A stretch of 64,000 nt of DNA from Chromera velia (Eukaryota; Sar; Chromeraceae). Below the pieces are notes generated by a model, which saw only the letters and a program-made list of their open reading frames with translations, did not search any database and was not told the origin of the DNA. Made by a program: the position numbers and the translations under genes. Shown here in pieces: positions 11,585 through 24,751 of the stretch; the first letter of the stretch is position 1; each line of letters opens with the position of its first letter. The stretch covers positions 1-64,000 of the forward strand of contig JAHBMJ010004213.1 of the NCBI GenBank assembly GCA_018398765.1, given 5' to 3'.

Positions 11585-12795
11585 AAAAATGTGTAGCGCT
11601 TAGCGGCTAGGTTTAACGTTCGGCAGCACCATGCCTAGTACTTAGCCTAGTACCATGTAATTTCTTAAAAGAATATAATGGATAAACTAATTGAAGTTTT
11701 TTAAAAAAAACATATGATAGATCATCACTATATAGCGATCTAGATAGCGATGGACTATATGGCAGCATGCGATAAAAATTGTTTATCAATATTCAAGTTT
11801 GACAGTTATATAAATTAGCATCATGCATCTAAAATGATCTAAAATTATATCATAATTTATCATTAATTAATGATAACATCGACTCATATTTTTCTTTAAA
11901 AAAAAACATTGATCGACTAATTTGATCTAGAATTTGATTCAGCTATATAGTTTGCTCAAATTATTAGGAGAAAGCAAAACATTAAAAGTTGGTTTAAAGT
12001 CCTAGTCAAAAGTTATACAACAAAGTATACTTCCCCGGCTACGTACTCTATAAGCCTAGTATAGCCCTACTACAGTTCTATGTTTTTTTGTTTTTTTTTA
12101 ATGATAACCCTACTAATAATGAGTTACGCTATCGTCGCTATGATTTGTTCTAGCTTGAATAACGCTATATGTCACCCACGAGACCCTAGACGAGACTGCC
12201 ATCAGTGGCAATCAGTGGTAACATACGTGAAACGCTCATGCAAACGCTTGCGCAAACGCCGATATGATACTTGAATCATACTTATGACCATTGCTGCGTA
12301 GGCATAATGAGGCATTGCATCTCGCTCAGCATCTTGTTGAATCGATTGAACAAACTTGAAACTTGGTACCGAAAAGAGCACGACTGATCAACTCGGAGCA
12401 TCGGGCAGTCAAATTCAATGCTGGTGATCGAGGCGGCTCCATATAGTACGCTTAAAGAAGACACAGGGGTGCAGGATCAAACTTTTGGGTCGGCCAACCA
12501 GGCGCGTCTACAGATGTTAAATTGATGCACGAAAAAGAAAAGATGGCAGGCCTTCAAATTTGTTTAAGCTCTCTGTTGGGTAGGCAGCAGAGTATCGTTC
12601 TCGTAACTTTTTTTTCCACATTTTCACGACCACGTCACAATTCCTCAAGTTCTTTTAAGTCGTCGAGGTAAAGTTGTAGGAATCAGCTCGACCTTCAAAA
12701 AAGTTCCCCCATTTGACTCGGATTCGGTTGGCACGTGAATGTCCACACATGATGTATCGATCCTCCTTCTCGACGGACGTAGGGCAGGTAGGTGA
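11585..12795. other. AT-rich spacer
   Basis: I see no gene here: AT-rich sequence between the ankyrin gene and the last exon of the minus-strand gene. It includes the 3' flank of the latter. Confidence 0.5.
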
Positions 12796-15344
12796 TCAGC
12801 AGGAGCGATAGCAGCAGACGGACATATAGGACTCTTTGGCCTCCGCCAGGAAGGTCTTTGCATCCTTGGCCGCGTTCTTGGGGTCTTTGACGTACGTCTC
12901 TAGTTGTTCGAAGTGGGGCTGCATGTTTCGAGCAGAATTAAAGAAGTTTAATTCATAAAGCAATCAGCCATAAGCTAGGCACAGGTGCACACATAAAACC
13001 ATGCAGTGTCATGAAAAGAAAAGAATTGACTAATGGATTCACCCCCCATACAGTAGTCAGTATCTTCACAATGTGTAGTGAATAAAAGGACGACGCACAA
13101 CTTCCCAAATCAGGCGTAGATATCAGCGCCGCATGTTTTTGAGGCGTTCATGGGCAAATCGATCTATACGGCTTGCCTCGTCAGACATACAAACTCCTAG
13201 AAATACTGCCTGGATAACCCTAGGGAAGTCTGGGCATATTCGAAGGAATGCCTAGGAGATTTAGGGTACATGTCTGGTGGACCCTAGGGGTCTCCCGGAC
13301 AAGTGCCTAGTAGACCCTAGGTACCATCTAGGCAAGTTCCTATCTTATCTTCGGCAGTCTCTTAGCAACATCTTCAGTTTTTCTAAACAATATTAGCTGA
13401 GTTTTCAACTTTAAAAACGTAAGTAAAAGTATTTAATTGATGAATATTTACAGGAATATCATGCCTGCGCTCGGTCAGGCATATCTTCATCTCGCTCTGC
13501 CCCTGCTCCTTCATCGAGAAGCTCTGACTTGTAGTATTCAGGAGAGCTGAAGAGCACCTTATCAGCCTTTGTTAGGGTTTCTATGCTTTCCAAAAACCGA
13601 GTAACAGCGGACCATCTTGTAATATGAAACTCTGGCAAGGCCGCTTTGAGCGCTTTGATGTGGGAAGCTCACCAAAACTGTACCAAGTAATCATTTGGAG
13701 ACGCTTCACAAAGCCAATCCACCATGGTGTACTCTGTGTTCAAACTCCCTCCATGGTGTTCTCTCTATTTTGACAGGGATTGAGCAAAAGCAACAATCCT
13801 ATTTGGGGTGAACTGAATGCTGCTATCTGTCTGTGCATCCTAAAAGAACGGTTAGGCGTCATCTGCTGACTGTGAAGGGGGCAGGAAAAATACAATAAGG
13901 TCCCGCCCAATTCTATACCCATGTTTCCCAGTGAAAGTCTGAAACCCACAACCTACCCCTGCATCAAGATCAAACCAGCCGTAGAGAGAACATTTCCTTT
14001 GTGTTCCATGTCGGTCCATGAGGTTGCCTTGAAAAAATATTTTGTATGCTGACTCTTAATGCTCTAAAATCATGTTATGATTATTTCTACATAAGTATCA
14101 TTATCTAACACTCTTTGTCTAAGCTTGCTTACGATAGGATAGGAACTTACCTAGATGGTGTCTAGGAATGTTTTAGTGTTTGTCCGGTAGCTTTCTAGGA
14201 GTTACTAGGCACTTGCCTGGTAGACCCCAGGTAGACTGCCTAGAAGACCCCCCAGTCTACTAGGCATGTTCCCTAATCTACCTAGTAGTTTCATAGCATT
14301 TTACCGGGAGTTTGTATGTCTGACTAGGCAAGCCGTGTACGTTGCAGAGATTTTTGAGTCCATTTGCACTGAAAAACACTACAACAATGCACTTCATGCG
14401 ATGAATTTGTTTGGAAAAGAAGAGCAGCTTACCGCACCACAGCAGGTGTCACAGACGTGGAATTTCACCTTCTCTTTGAGGTCGAGACAGTTGATCTCAC
14501 TGCTCTTACAGCTCTGCTGTGAGAGCTTCTTCTCTGTGAGTTCTGCAGAGGCTCCGCAGGAAAGATGAGAAGCACAGATGGAATGACGGTGTGAAGAGGG
14601 TTCGCGACGATGGAAAGGAAAGATATCGAGATAGTAGAGAGAGGGGGCGGAGACAGGATACAGACTCTGAAGGACGAGGAGTGCGACAAAAAAGAGATAC
14701 ATGCAAACGTGATCGACAGAAACCAAAGAAGCAAAAAAGAAACAAGCAAAGGTAGCAGCAAAATTGGATACAAATACATGTAGGAGTAGGGAAGGAGACC
14801 ACCAGAATGTAGGTCGATAGGGACCCTGATCGAGAAGTTCGTATTTCATAAACATGCACGCACCCAGAGCTATATATATATGTATGTAGAGCTACCATAA
14901 AATCGGAAGGCAAAAAAATCTACCTCCTATTCAACTCACTTGTCAGCCTGTAATTAGAAATCAGCACACAAACACATACAAAAAAAGGGAGAGTGGGAGA
15001 GAAGAAGAAGGGAATGAGAGAATACAGCGTTCACAAAGTAAATAATTGAAAAAACGAGACTAATCGATACACACATAATACAGAAGTCTCTGCAGCTTGA
15101 TTGATTTTTCCACGGTGTGCGAGGATTGATTTGATGTCTTCTCCCGGCCTGTCTGGTCGCTCGCTGACCTTGTAGTAACGACACAGAAGAGGACAAAGAC
15201 AAACAGAGCGTGGAAGAGCCTGCAACGAAGAATACGTAAATGTATATATATTATATCAGGCGACCGATACGTATATATATACTTGCACGTTTGGACTTGC
15301 GCAGGCCTGCAGAGGAATTATAGTACAAGTATATGCCTTCTGCA
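12796..15344 (-). CDS. Unrecognised multi-exon protein with a membrane segment and C-terminal cysteines (partial model)
   Basis: Four exons are supported on the minus strand. 15344-15297 encodes AEGIYLYYNSSAGLRK (donor GTCCAA). An exon from 15219 continues in phase with a hydrophobic stretch, LFHALFVFVLFCVVTT, a likely membrane helix, then a polar segment; its end, near 15075, is uncertain. 14542-14433 encodes ELTEKKLSQQSCKSSE...KVKFHVCDTCCGA (donor GTAAGC). 12918-12796 completes PHFEQLETYVKDPKNAA...YMSVCCYRSC, ending with TGA. The last two join in phase 0. The junction between the second and third exons does not match in phase, so an exon is missing, and the start is not found. CDTCC and CCYRSC could bind zinc or form disulfides. 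I do not recognise the family. Confidence 0.45.
13167..14337. mobile_element. 1.17-kb TIR element in an intron, TA target site
   Basis: The left end (T)ACGGCTTGCCTCGTCAGAC and the complement of the right end (C)ACGGCTTGCCTAGTCAGAC match over about 30 bp with two mismatches, and weaker inverted similarity rich in CCTAGG and CTAGTAGACC continues for about 150 bp. TA flanks both sides. The interior minus strand has decayed coding sequence, including EFHITRWSAVTRFLESIETL at about 13530-13600, transposase-like but not assignable. It lies wholly inside the intron 12919-14432. Confidence 0.7.
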
Positions 15345-15669
15345 CTGAAAGAGAAAACCCGACACGAAGTAACAGCTGGATGGATACATTAGGAAAGGGT
15401 TGTACACAGAGTGGGGAGCTACATGGAGCTAAACAGAGCGAGACGGCTGACATTGTGATGAGATTCGGTTGTCAGCTAGAGGGCGAGCTTGATGTGGTTG
15501 GTTTCTTCTGAAAGACTGAAGTCTCACTTTCAAAGCTCGGTATGAGAGATCTTGTAGAAAAAGTGTCGAGTCAATGTGATCTGAAGCTGTCACCACAATA
15601 TGACAGTCATTGTAGTCAACTCTGACGCAGAAAAAATTTCTATATATATATACCATATATTTTACCATA

Positions 15670-16612
15670 CTTTGCCCACCGGGGTTTCGGGTCCTCTACC
15701 TAAATATACAAAGTTTGAAAAAACTTCAGATAAATCCATGTAAAGAGCCTGCCCAAAAGTAAGGGGACACTCATACATTGCAGCCTACAAGAAGCGTGCA
15801 CTGCCTCAGTCACAGCTCAGGATTCCTCAATCTAACTTAGAGAGAGAAAAGAGTCGTCAGCCTCCCGGATGGACGCTCTGGTGGGTGCTCTGCAGAAACA
15901 GGAAAGCGACACACATGGATAGAGGGGCATGCAGGGAGGCGGGTGGGTAAATCTTTCAGTTCTTATCACTCTAATAAAAATTTGATTGAAAAGGCTGTTC
16001 TATAGACCCCCCGGACCTTAAAGATGTAATCAGCAACTTTGGAGACCCCCATTTGGTCACTTGAGCTCTGACCCAAGATCTGCCCCTGCCTCGACTTTGC
16101 ATGATCTCTCCAGCCAGAAAAGAGACGGCAGACAAATGCATGCATGGGCGGCCCCGGAAGGCAGTGCGAAAGTGGGTAAAGTATGGGTGAATCTGGTATA
16201 TATATATATATGTAGGAAAATTAATTCATGTGCACGCAGGCCTTAATGACAAATTAATGTACGTTTGTCGCGATTTTATTAAAAGAACTTAAAAAAAAAA
16301 AAAGGTTTTCGCGCGCACCTACATTTGTGCGCTTGGGTGCGCGCGGTTGACTTTTTTGACGCTTGGCACAAAATTAAATCGTTTTCGATCCTGTTGGCCC
16401 GAGATGACTGAATCAAGAGTTCGATCTCAAAACATACAAACAGCCTCTTATCGCATCTTACAATTCTCGGAGGCAGCTTCGAGAGTCCACTTACCCACCC
16501 CCCTTTGCTGATGCAGTGTTACACGGGGTGAGTTGTCTGCGCCAAATCAATTCAGCTGGGAGACGGGAAGTGTTCAACTGACGATTGCTTGCAAGTCGTG
16601 TGGAAGACCCAA
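15670..16612. other. Spacer with a strong GC hairpin
   Basis: There is no gene. At 16311-16343 GCGCGCACC and GGTGCGCGC form a perfect 9-bp stem around a 15-nt loop, preceded by an A13 run. A TA tract lies at 16199-16212. The function of either is unknown. Confidence 0.5.
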
Positions 16613-17111
16613 ATGCCCGAGAAAGAAAAGGAAGAAAAGAAAGAGGGCGCAGATCCCTCTCCACCCAGTGCGATCTCAGCTGAGGTCGTGAAGGAAATAT
16701 ACACCTCAATGTGTGAGGCCCCCAACCCTGAGGAAGCACACAGAGCAGCAGACCGCATCGAAGCCGTCTCCCAGGTCGGACAGAAACAAGAACAGAAGAT
16801 ACCCCCCTTAGCTGTTTCCGAAGCTCGTGATACCGAGGAGCCTTTACAGACGGCTGCGAAGGTGAGCTTTGTGTGCGTGCAGATGGTTGCCGATTTGATG
16901 ACTGATTTTGTTGACTACGTGACCCGGGAGGCCTTCAGAACTGCACAGCACCAGACCACCCACCCCGACTACCCTCTGGGGGAGCCGCCAGAAGTGACTG
17001 CACAGGAAGTCAGGCAGGTTCTCGGTCAGTCAAACACTTCTGTTGCTATGAGCCACTGGCACGGGAGCGGTTGCGTCAGGGATACAGCGAGAGGGCCCAC
17101 GCTTCATTATG

Positions 17112-17142
<31 letters not shown>

Positions 17143-17439
17143 TTCTCTTTTCTATTGATGGGCCGAGCCAGCGTCTCTTCTCTGCATCGACTGCATGTTG
17201 CGGCTGAACAATTCAAAAGACCAAAACGATGCCTCCCTTCTATGTAGACCTTCTGACCCCTGACCCTACCGGTGCGTTGAGGGATCGCGGAACATATATT
17301 TCACTCCGAACACCCGTGAGAGTGGGGGTGCCGGCATGTACGTGCGTATATATGTGCACGCCGACCCCTTTCTCTCTCTCACACACACAAGAGAGAAAGA
17401 GAGAGACTGAGAGAGAGAGGGAAAGAATAAGCGAGCTAG

Positions 17440-17486
<47 letters not shown>

Positions 17487-18684
17487 CGCGCCTGTGCCTG
17501 CGCCTGCGCCTGCGCCTGCGTGTCGCTTGTGGGTGGCGCTGCCGGCCCTTTCAGTGTGTCAAGAGATACAGAGAGAACAAATTCTCGACACACACAGATC
17601 AATGCCCAGTCTCGTGCCTGTGTGTGTGTCTCTCACTCAAAGAAGCTGAATCCATCGTATACAACAGACAGAGGCAGTAATGAATGCATGATGGATGCAT
17701 ACATTCATTCATTCATGCAGAGAACGAATTCGGGATCGACTTGCCGGCTGACCTGCCGGGCGTCAATGAGCCCTTTCCTGCGCTTCCGGTCGGTCCCTTT
17801 TGGATCTAGCTTCCATTGTGGGTATTTATGTATACACCGGATCGCTTGATTTTGTTCCTTCCATCCCAAAGGGTGCGGTGCTCTCCATTCTCTCGGGTCC
17901 GGCTTTTGGATGTCCTGGCTGTCAAAGGAAGGACGCGTATGTGTGATGAAATGACACGATGAACGAAACGCCATTCGAAGTAGAGACCGGTAAGAGGAAA
18001 GGAAAGAAAGATGGACGGAAGGAAGAGGTCATTGCCTCGCCAGTTAGCAGTGAATGAAGCCGAAAAGGAAGAGACCTTCTGCGGTCATGTCGGCTTTCTT
18101 CTTTGCTTATTCTCTTGCTCCCTCTTCTTTTCCCGTTTCGTCTCGCCCTTCCCCTTCTTCTCCTTCTTGCGGTCCCTTTTCTGCAAAAGTGCTGCTTCTT
18201 CACAGAAGTTTAGCAACGACGGATTCGATAGAGTATTTGAGTGACTCGTTATGGCAGGACCACACCATCCACTAGAGATGCAGGTCTTCCTCTGTGTTGT
18301 CTCCTCTTGTCCCCGTTCCTCAGTCTTCCTTCCCTCTTCTTCCACCGCTGTCTGATCAGACTCCTCACTCACATGTGTGCACACCCTCAGGTGGCCTTAC
18401 CGCCCCCCCCGCGAGCCTCTTTGACTCAGCAACGAAGTGAAACTGCCAGGAACAGCTCTGGATCTGCAGCGGCAGCGGCGGCGGCGGCTGCGCCAGGAGC
18501 AGGAGCAGGAGCAGTGGGTCCAGACTCGGTGGTGGACGTTGATGACGATCCAAGCAACGTCGACTTCCAGCTCCCTCCCCAAATGGGCCATGCGGAAGAA
18601 ATGCAGCAACAGCAACAACACGGTCATGGCTTGATGTTGAGGGGGATGGGGTCACTAGCTCCCTTGAGGCCAACAGGATCGTGA
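16613..18684 (+). CDS. TAF12-like histone-fold protein, 257 aa
   Basis: Three exons join in frame: 16613-17024, 17721-17788 and 18391-18684 (donors GTCAGT and GTCGGT). The N-terminus is Glu/Lys-rich. Residues about 83-150 resemble a histone fold: VQMVADLMTDFVDYVTREAF, then EVTAQEVRQVLENEFGIDLP and a Pro-Gly, matching TAF12, where the second helix is followed by an LE-x-K-D-V helix and an I-P-G-F loop. TAF12 pairs with TAF4 in TFIID and ATAC/SAGA-type complexes. The C-terminus adds Ala9, Gly/Ala and Gln tracts (QQQQQHGHG). CENP-X or another small histone-fold protein is the alternative. Reading through GTCGGT instead ends exon 2 at a TAG (17809), giving 166 aa. The start is the first ATG in frame. 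Confidence 0.55.
17108..17520. repeat. Microsatellites inside intron 1 of the TAF12-like gene
   Basis: A CT tract (17110-17152), a GA-rich tract (17390-17425), a GT tract (17442-17478) running into a GC tract (17479-17491) and then four TGCGCC units. They create long low-complexity frames on both strands that are not genes. Confidence 0.9.
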
Positions 18685-19847
18685 TAAACTTCGATCATAT
18701 GGTCAATAGAGATGCATATGCTGTTAAAAATATGTGAATCAACAGTATTATCAACTTAAATCAACTCGTTGCTATTCATGTTAAAGCTAACAGTTAAAGA
18801 ATGGTTACAGGAAAAAAATTAAAGAAATTTAAGAAAAAATTACATTTTTTCAATTTAAAACAGCTATGTTTTGTAGTTGATTTTAGTTGATTTGATTCAT
18901 TGATTGATAGTTAATTTTTACCTGATCGTGCAATTCTTGATATATTCTGGTTGGAACTTTTGGCTGTAAGTTGTTGTCAGAAGAGAAGAAGAAGAAAAAA
19001 ATCTTTTTATATGATAATACGAGGTTATACGAGGTGGTATAGTCATGCAAGAAAAGCTGAGTTAAGAGGGAAGAGCGATTGAGTCTTCTGCTTGGTAGAC
19101 GATCCAGATAATCCAGAAGAATATATATGTACTAGAATATGTACAATTTTAAGTGCTTCGCTTGGTGATACTTGGTGTACTACAGGGTCTCTTTGGTTAA
19201 ATTGGAGACTTTGATCGCGATTGGAAGCTAGCTAGCTGCATGCTCGTACGCTGTGTCCATCTGTCCGCATGCACATAAGCATGCGACACCCTTTTTGCAA
19301 AAAGGTACCATCATGCATATACCTCAGAGGGCAGTGCAGTCCGTTGGTCGCACCAAAAGGCCCCAGAACCAAAGGTGAGCATCCTTCGTGTAGAAGCTCA
19401 CATCGCGCGCGCCCGCGCGCGCGCCTATTTTCCTTTGAAAATAATTTCGAGGCACTAGCTCACCCGCTATCTGTGTGTCACGTGTACATGCCTCGAGGAC
19501 ATGTACGACACGCATGCAAAGAAACAAACTGATCGAAGAAGTGCGTGGCAGCACAAACCTGCTACTCTGAACTATATATGAATGGGTGTCCTTCTTGAAC
19601 CATTCTGATAGTTGTTCCGTCTGTTTGGTTTGGTTGGGTCGAGTCGAATCACGAAAAGACAAACAAACGGTTCAGTGAGCGAGTCCTCTCTGACAGCCAG
19701 CACCGATCGGACCTCAACTTTTGACTGACTGTGTCAAGAAAGAGCGACACACCCACTTGAGCGAAGCCCTTCATTGTCTGGGTCCGTTCCCAGAATCCTC
19801 ATCTGCAATCTGATATATACAACAGACTAGAGCAGGCACTTGGGGCA
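18685..19847. other. Intergenic spacer, AT-rich then GC-mixed
   Basis: No gene recognised. A CG-dinucleotide run (about 19400-19422) and a short TATATA (19813-19818) just upstream of the next start codon are the only marked features. Confidence 0.5.
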
Positions 19848-20478
19848 ATGCCGCGCTTGCGCTTAGTGAAGGCGACTCTCTTCTTGTCGCTGCTCTTTGC
19901 GCTTGCTTCTTCAATTGCACCTACAGAAGCGAACGCCCAGGCTCCTCCCACTCCAAGCCAAAAAGACTTTCTCGAAACACAACCGGCACAGAGCGCAAAT
20001 GCAGCAGCACCCACAGAAGACACCAACGCAGAGGTGCCTGCTGAGGTAGGAGGAACAGACAAGGAGGAGGAGTCCCAAGCGACAAACACGCAGACAGACT
20101 CGGCAGTAAGCACAGAGACCCAGTCGACGGTGTCCTCTGACTCATCCTCCGCCCCAGCGCAGCCATCCTCATCACCTTCGTCTTTTGCACAGACATCCCA
20201 GCAGTCGCACACAAAGGCAAAGAAGGACGCGGCCTCTGCCAGGGTCGCGACTCTGGGCACGAAGGGCAACGCAGCAGCGAAGTCACTCGAGTCTTCCATG
20301 CACCTCTCGCACCAGGGCAGCGGAAGAGGGAAGAAGAGAGAGGGAGGCGACTGCAAGTCAGAGGCTCTGGAGGGCACCGGACTCTCTCTGGCATCCTTCG
20401 CACCTGAGTGAGTTGCTTTTCTGAAAGCTGTCCTATGGCTGGCTGGGTGGCTGGCTGGCTGACTGACTGACAGCCTGA

Positions 20479-20509
<31 letters not shown>

Positions 20510-22318
20510 AATGCATGCATGCATGCCTGACTGACTGACTGACTGACTGACTGACTGACTACATAACTGACTGACAGAGTCACGAATTGAGTGACTGACT
20601 GTCTATGTAACTGACACAGTTACTGACTGACACAGTCACTGACTGACTGATGACTGTTCGAGTCCGCCTACTCGATGTGAGTTCAGATGGAGACTCTCCG
20701 TCTCGATCTTTCTCCTCACGAACTGACGCACAGAAAACGCATCTGTACACGCAACGCTCACCTGTAACAACGACCGGTTGAACGCCTTCTGCTTTGGTAC
20801 AGATGAGAAGGCTTTTTGGTTATTTGCACACTTTATAGGTCCATTCGTCCATCGGTTCTTTTTCTTGAATTTGCCCAACGATGCCTCTTCCTTGTCTTCT
20901 AGTGTGTGGTTGACGTTTTTCGTGAAGCCGTACTTCCCTCTCAAGATTTTGCATTGTTCAGCACTCTAGTTGCTCTCAAGGCTGACATGAGAATTGAATA
21001 CTTTTGGGTCGACTGGTACAAAGCCTTTATTGGATTCACGCTCCCTCTTCCTCGTTTGCATCCTTCTGGTTGCTGCAGGGCCCAAAATTTTGGGGCGAAC
21101 TCTTTTTGTCTGAACATCAACGAGGTGCCCTCCTGCTGCGATGCCAACAGCACAGTAGCCATTGAGGACTTCCTCACAACTGTGGAGACCTCCTATGACT
21201 CTCTGTACTCCAACGAGGCCGCATTCAACCAGAACGATATGCAGGTGCATGAGGGCGGTGGGGGCGCTGGTTGTTTCTTTTTCTTCTTGTTCAACGGGGG
21301 TGCCGTTCAACTTCCTTCAATGATCCCGAAGTATGGTGATGCCGAAGATATTCGAGAGATGCAACTTCCGTTGTTGCCTCCAGCAGACGGTCTCCGTCTT
21401 TGTTTTGCATGTGAACTTTCTTAGAGGTCACTTTGAATTTCCGAATCTCTGAACGCACGTTTTTGTCTTCTTTTCTCTCTGTGTTTTCAGGTCGCAGCGA
21501 CCTACCACGCACTTCAGGAGAGAGTGGGACAGAAGAACTACACATCTGGCAAAGAAGGTAATTGCAGCAGAGGGGAATCCGGAGGGAACATTGACGTCTC
21601 TATCTGCTTTTCCCCTTTCCTCTCTGAATCAGCCTCTTTGTCTCCTGGGAAATTTGTCATTCGACAGAAAGACGAGGATTGTGCTGAAATATTGAAAGGA
21701 AACGGAGGAGACAGAAACAGAGAGGAGACAGCGTATGATCATGCAGAAGTCTCCACAAGACTCTTCGCAGAGAGGAGCTGAAAAGAAGGCAACGCAGATG
21801 AAGAATAGAGCAAGGAAGCAAGAACATGGAAAAGCGCAGCGACCAACGCGTCCCTCCCTTGGCCTCTGCATCATGCATGCAGACGTCCTGATGCTCGATC
21901 AGGAGTTCCTCGACTTCCTCCGCCTTGCCTATGACGTGTTGAACCAGACCGCTACAGAGTACGTCCAGGAGACGGAAACCGACGGGGGCCCTCTCAGCTC
22001 CACCAGAACTTTCCGGTCCTGCCAGCTTCAGGTCTACAAATTCTACAGAAGTCAGCTCGTCAAACAGATCGATAGAATGGCTTTTTTTTGTATTTTTTGA
22101 TTCAAGGTGGAAGATTAGAAGTCAAAACATCCCATACGAGTCTACGAGAGCTACATCGGTCCGGGTTCTCCACAGCGCAAAGAGAACCACAGAGAGACTT
22201 GACGTCCTAGCGGTTGGTTCTTTGATTGTTCCTTTCAGACGGAGGGGGGAAAGGAATCGTTCGTGAGTATTCTCAATTGTCTGGTCCTGCCTGTTTCTCT
22301 CATGAGTGATGCATACAA

Positions 22319-22359
<41 letters not shown>

Positions 22360-24703
22360 GAAGAGCTGTTATTCTGTTGTCTCTCTGTTTGCTTCATTCC
22401 GCATGCTCTGTAACTTGTCTTTCTGCAGATCTTCTCTGTTCCCTCTGTCTTCCCGCCAACCAAGGAGGCACCCTCTTGATCTCCAATAGGGAATGTGCAG
22501 ACGTCGGGTTCGAGTGCGCAGACCCCATGAACAGACTCCGACAACTGGTCAGTTGCCTCCCTCAAAACAAGAAAGAAGCCTTCCCTTCTCCACCTGTAGT
22601 AGTTTTTTTGTGCATACGTGAGTGTGCCTGCATGTACGTTTGGAATGTGCATATTCACAACCGTCGGACTAATCTCTACGTACGTGCAGCGGTGGTCCGT
22701 CAGGGATGCCTTCTATGACTTCAAGACAGCTGCCGGCAATCTGGTGAACGGGACCTACTGCGGATCTGAGAATACAGGCAAATACTGCCCAGATGCTCCA
22801 CAGGACGCAGAAAACGACACCGACACAGAGGCTGCCACGTTCATTCAGACTAGGGAACTCCGGCAAGATCCTGCCGCCGACAATTCAACAGCAAACGCCA
22901 CTACCACGGCAGCTCCAACCGAAGCTCCCGCAACCAACGAAACAGGAAACACAACAACACCCACTCCGGAGACGGTCAACGCCACTACTACTACCCCCCC
23001 GCCCCCCCCCGACGTGAACCTTCCTCCTTCCACCAGCACTACTACAACGACCACCACAACCGCGGTGGATTCTTCAACCGAGGAGTCAACAGAAGAAACT
23101 GCAGAGCCCACTGCCGGTGCCGTCGATCCTTCAGGTCTCCCTCTTCTGGATGGAGACGGAAATTCGAGAAAGGACTGGACAGACGAGGAAATCTGTTCTC
23201 GATACGTTTCAAGTCAGTGCCTGCCTGCCACGGTGTGAGGACTTATTTTGTCAGCAGTTTCTTCCAGCTCATTTTTGTACTGCACGTTCACCCTGCAAAA
23301 ATTACACAAGACAGAAACAGACAAACCACCGAGGAGCAGTAAGTACTGTCATACGTCGGCTGTTGTCCCTTCCCTTCAACGCGTCCTGCCAACCCCTGAC
23401 TGACCCAGACTCCCACTCGAATGCACAAATTCAGGCAGCATCTGTGGGGCGTGACAAGTCCTTCACGTCCCTTGTGCGTGCAGATTTGTTCTGTCCGTAC
23501 CTGAACCTCGGCTTACATACATGCTTTTATACAAAGATGCTTGGATAAATTGTTGGATAGATACATGGATGGATGAGATGGCTGCATGCAGAGAAGGACC
23601 CCCACTCTTTTGCAAAGCGCGTGATGGGAGAGCAGGAGTTCATCCTTCAAGTTGTCGAGACAGCCCTGAAGATCCATAGGGAGACAGTGCCGGTCAGTGA
23701 ATGAAGAGAGAGAAGATGGGGGGAGGGGGCTGTCTGCCAATATATTCTGTTCGAATTGTATGTTCATGCTGATCTTGTCTTTCCACTCCGCTGGCATGAT
23801 CGTCTCCTTCTCCAACATCACTGCAAAGAAAGGCCAAAGGGGAGTTACCAAAAATCCCAGAGCACGTCTCTCACCAATCCCGGATGAGTGGATGGATGGC
23901 GTGTTTTATGCACTTTCTCCCCCTTCCGCCTCTGCTGAAAATGTTCCACTTCCGCAAATAGATTGAGAAGACTGCGTTTTTTAAGGATAATTCAATCTCC
24001 GACAGAATTACACCGCAGATCTTTCTAGAAAACTTGAATGAATTTGGCATCTAGTTCCTGATCCCACGGCTCTTGCTTGTCTCTTTCTTTCTTTGTGCAG
24101 GTTCTGCACTCGGAGGTTCAGATCTTGATGCAGCTTGTAGAGAAGATGGAGAAGCGCGAGACAAAGTCATCTTCCAAGAAGGCCTCCAAGACAAAGAAAA
24201 ACTCCAAAAAACACCAACAGGGACAAATCGAATCCACAGGCGTACAAAAGAGCCCCCGCACAGTCTCTGTCTCAATTTCTGCAGACGGCTCCGTTGTGCC
24301 ATCCGAAACCCCCCAGTCCCTCGTACAAGCTAAGTCCCACACAGCTGCACCCGAGATCGATGCCTCGTATGGCCTGCTGTTCCAGCTCTCCGAGCAGAAG
24401 ACGGGGGCTGAGAAAGACTCGTTCCTCACAGGATTCTCTGATTTCATTGCGGTCTTGGAGAAACTCCCCAAGGGCACAGAGGGAGGAGAGACTTTGTCGA
24501 GAGAATATTTCTCTCAGAATTCTCCAAAATTCGGTCAGCAGAATTTTTCTTTCGGTCGTCCCAAACAGGAAGGAAGTAGACGGAGAGCAGCCCTCCTTTC
24601 TCTCACCGTTCCTCGCACGTGCGCGCGCGCGCACGCACGCACGCACGCACCGACACACACACACACACATTCACACACACACACACACACACACACATTC
24701 ACA

Positions 24704-24751
<48 letters not shown>

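Noticed and set aside
16883-17024. CENP-X as the identity of the histone-fold gene
   Set aside because: The segment after the second helix (LENEFGIDLPADLPG) fits the TAF12 LE-W-IPGF pattern better than the LLLDF end of CENP-X; kept only as an alternative.
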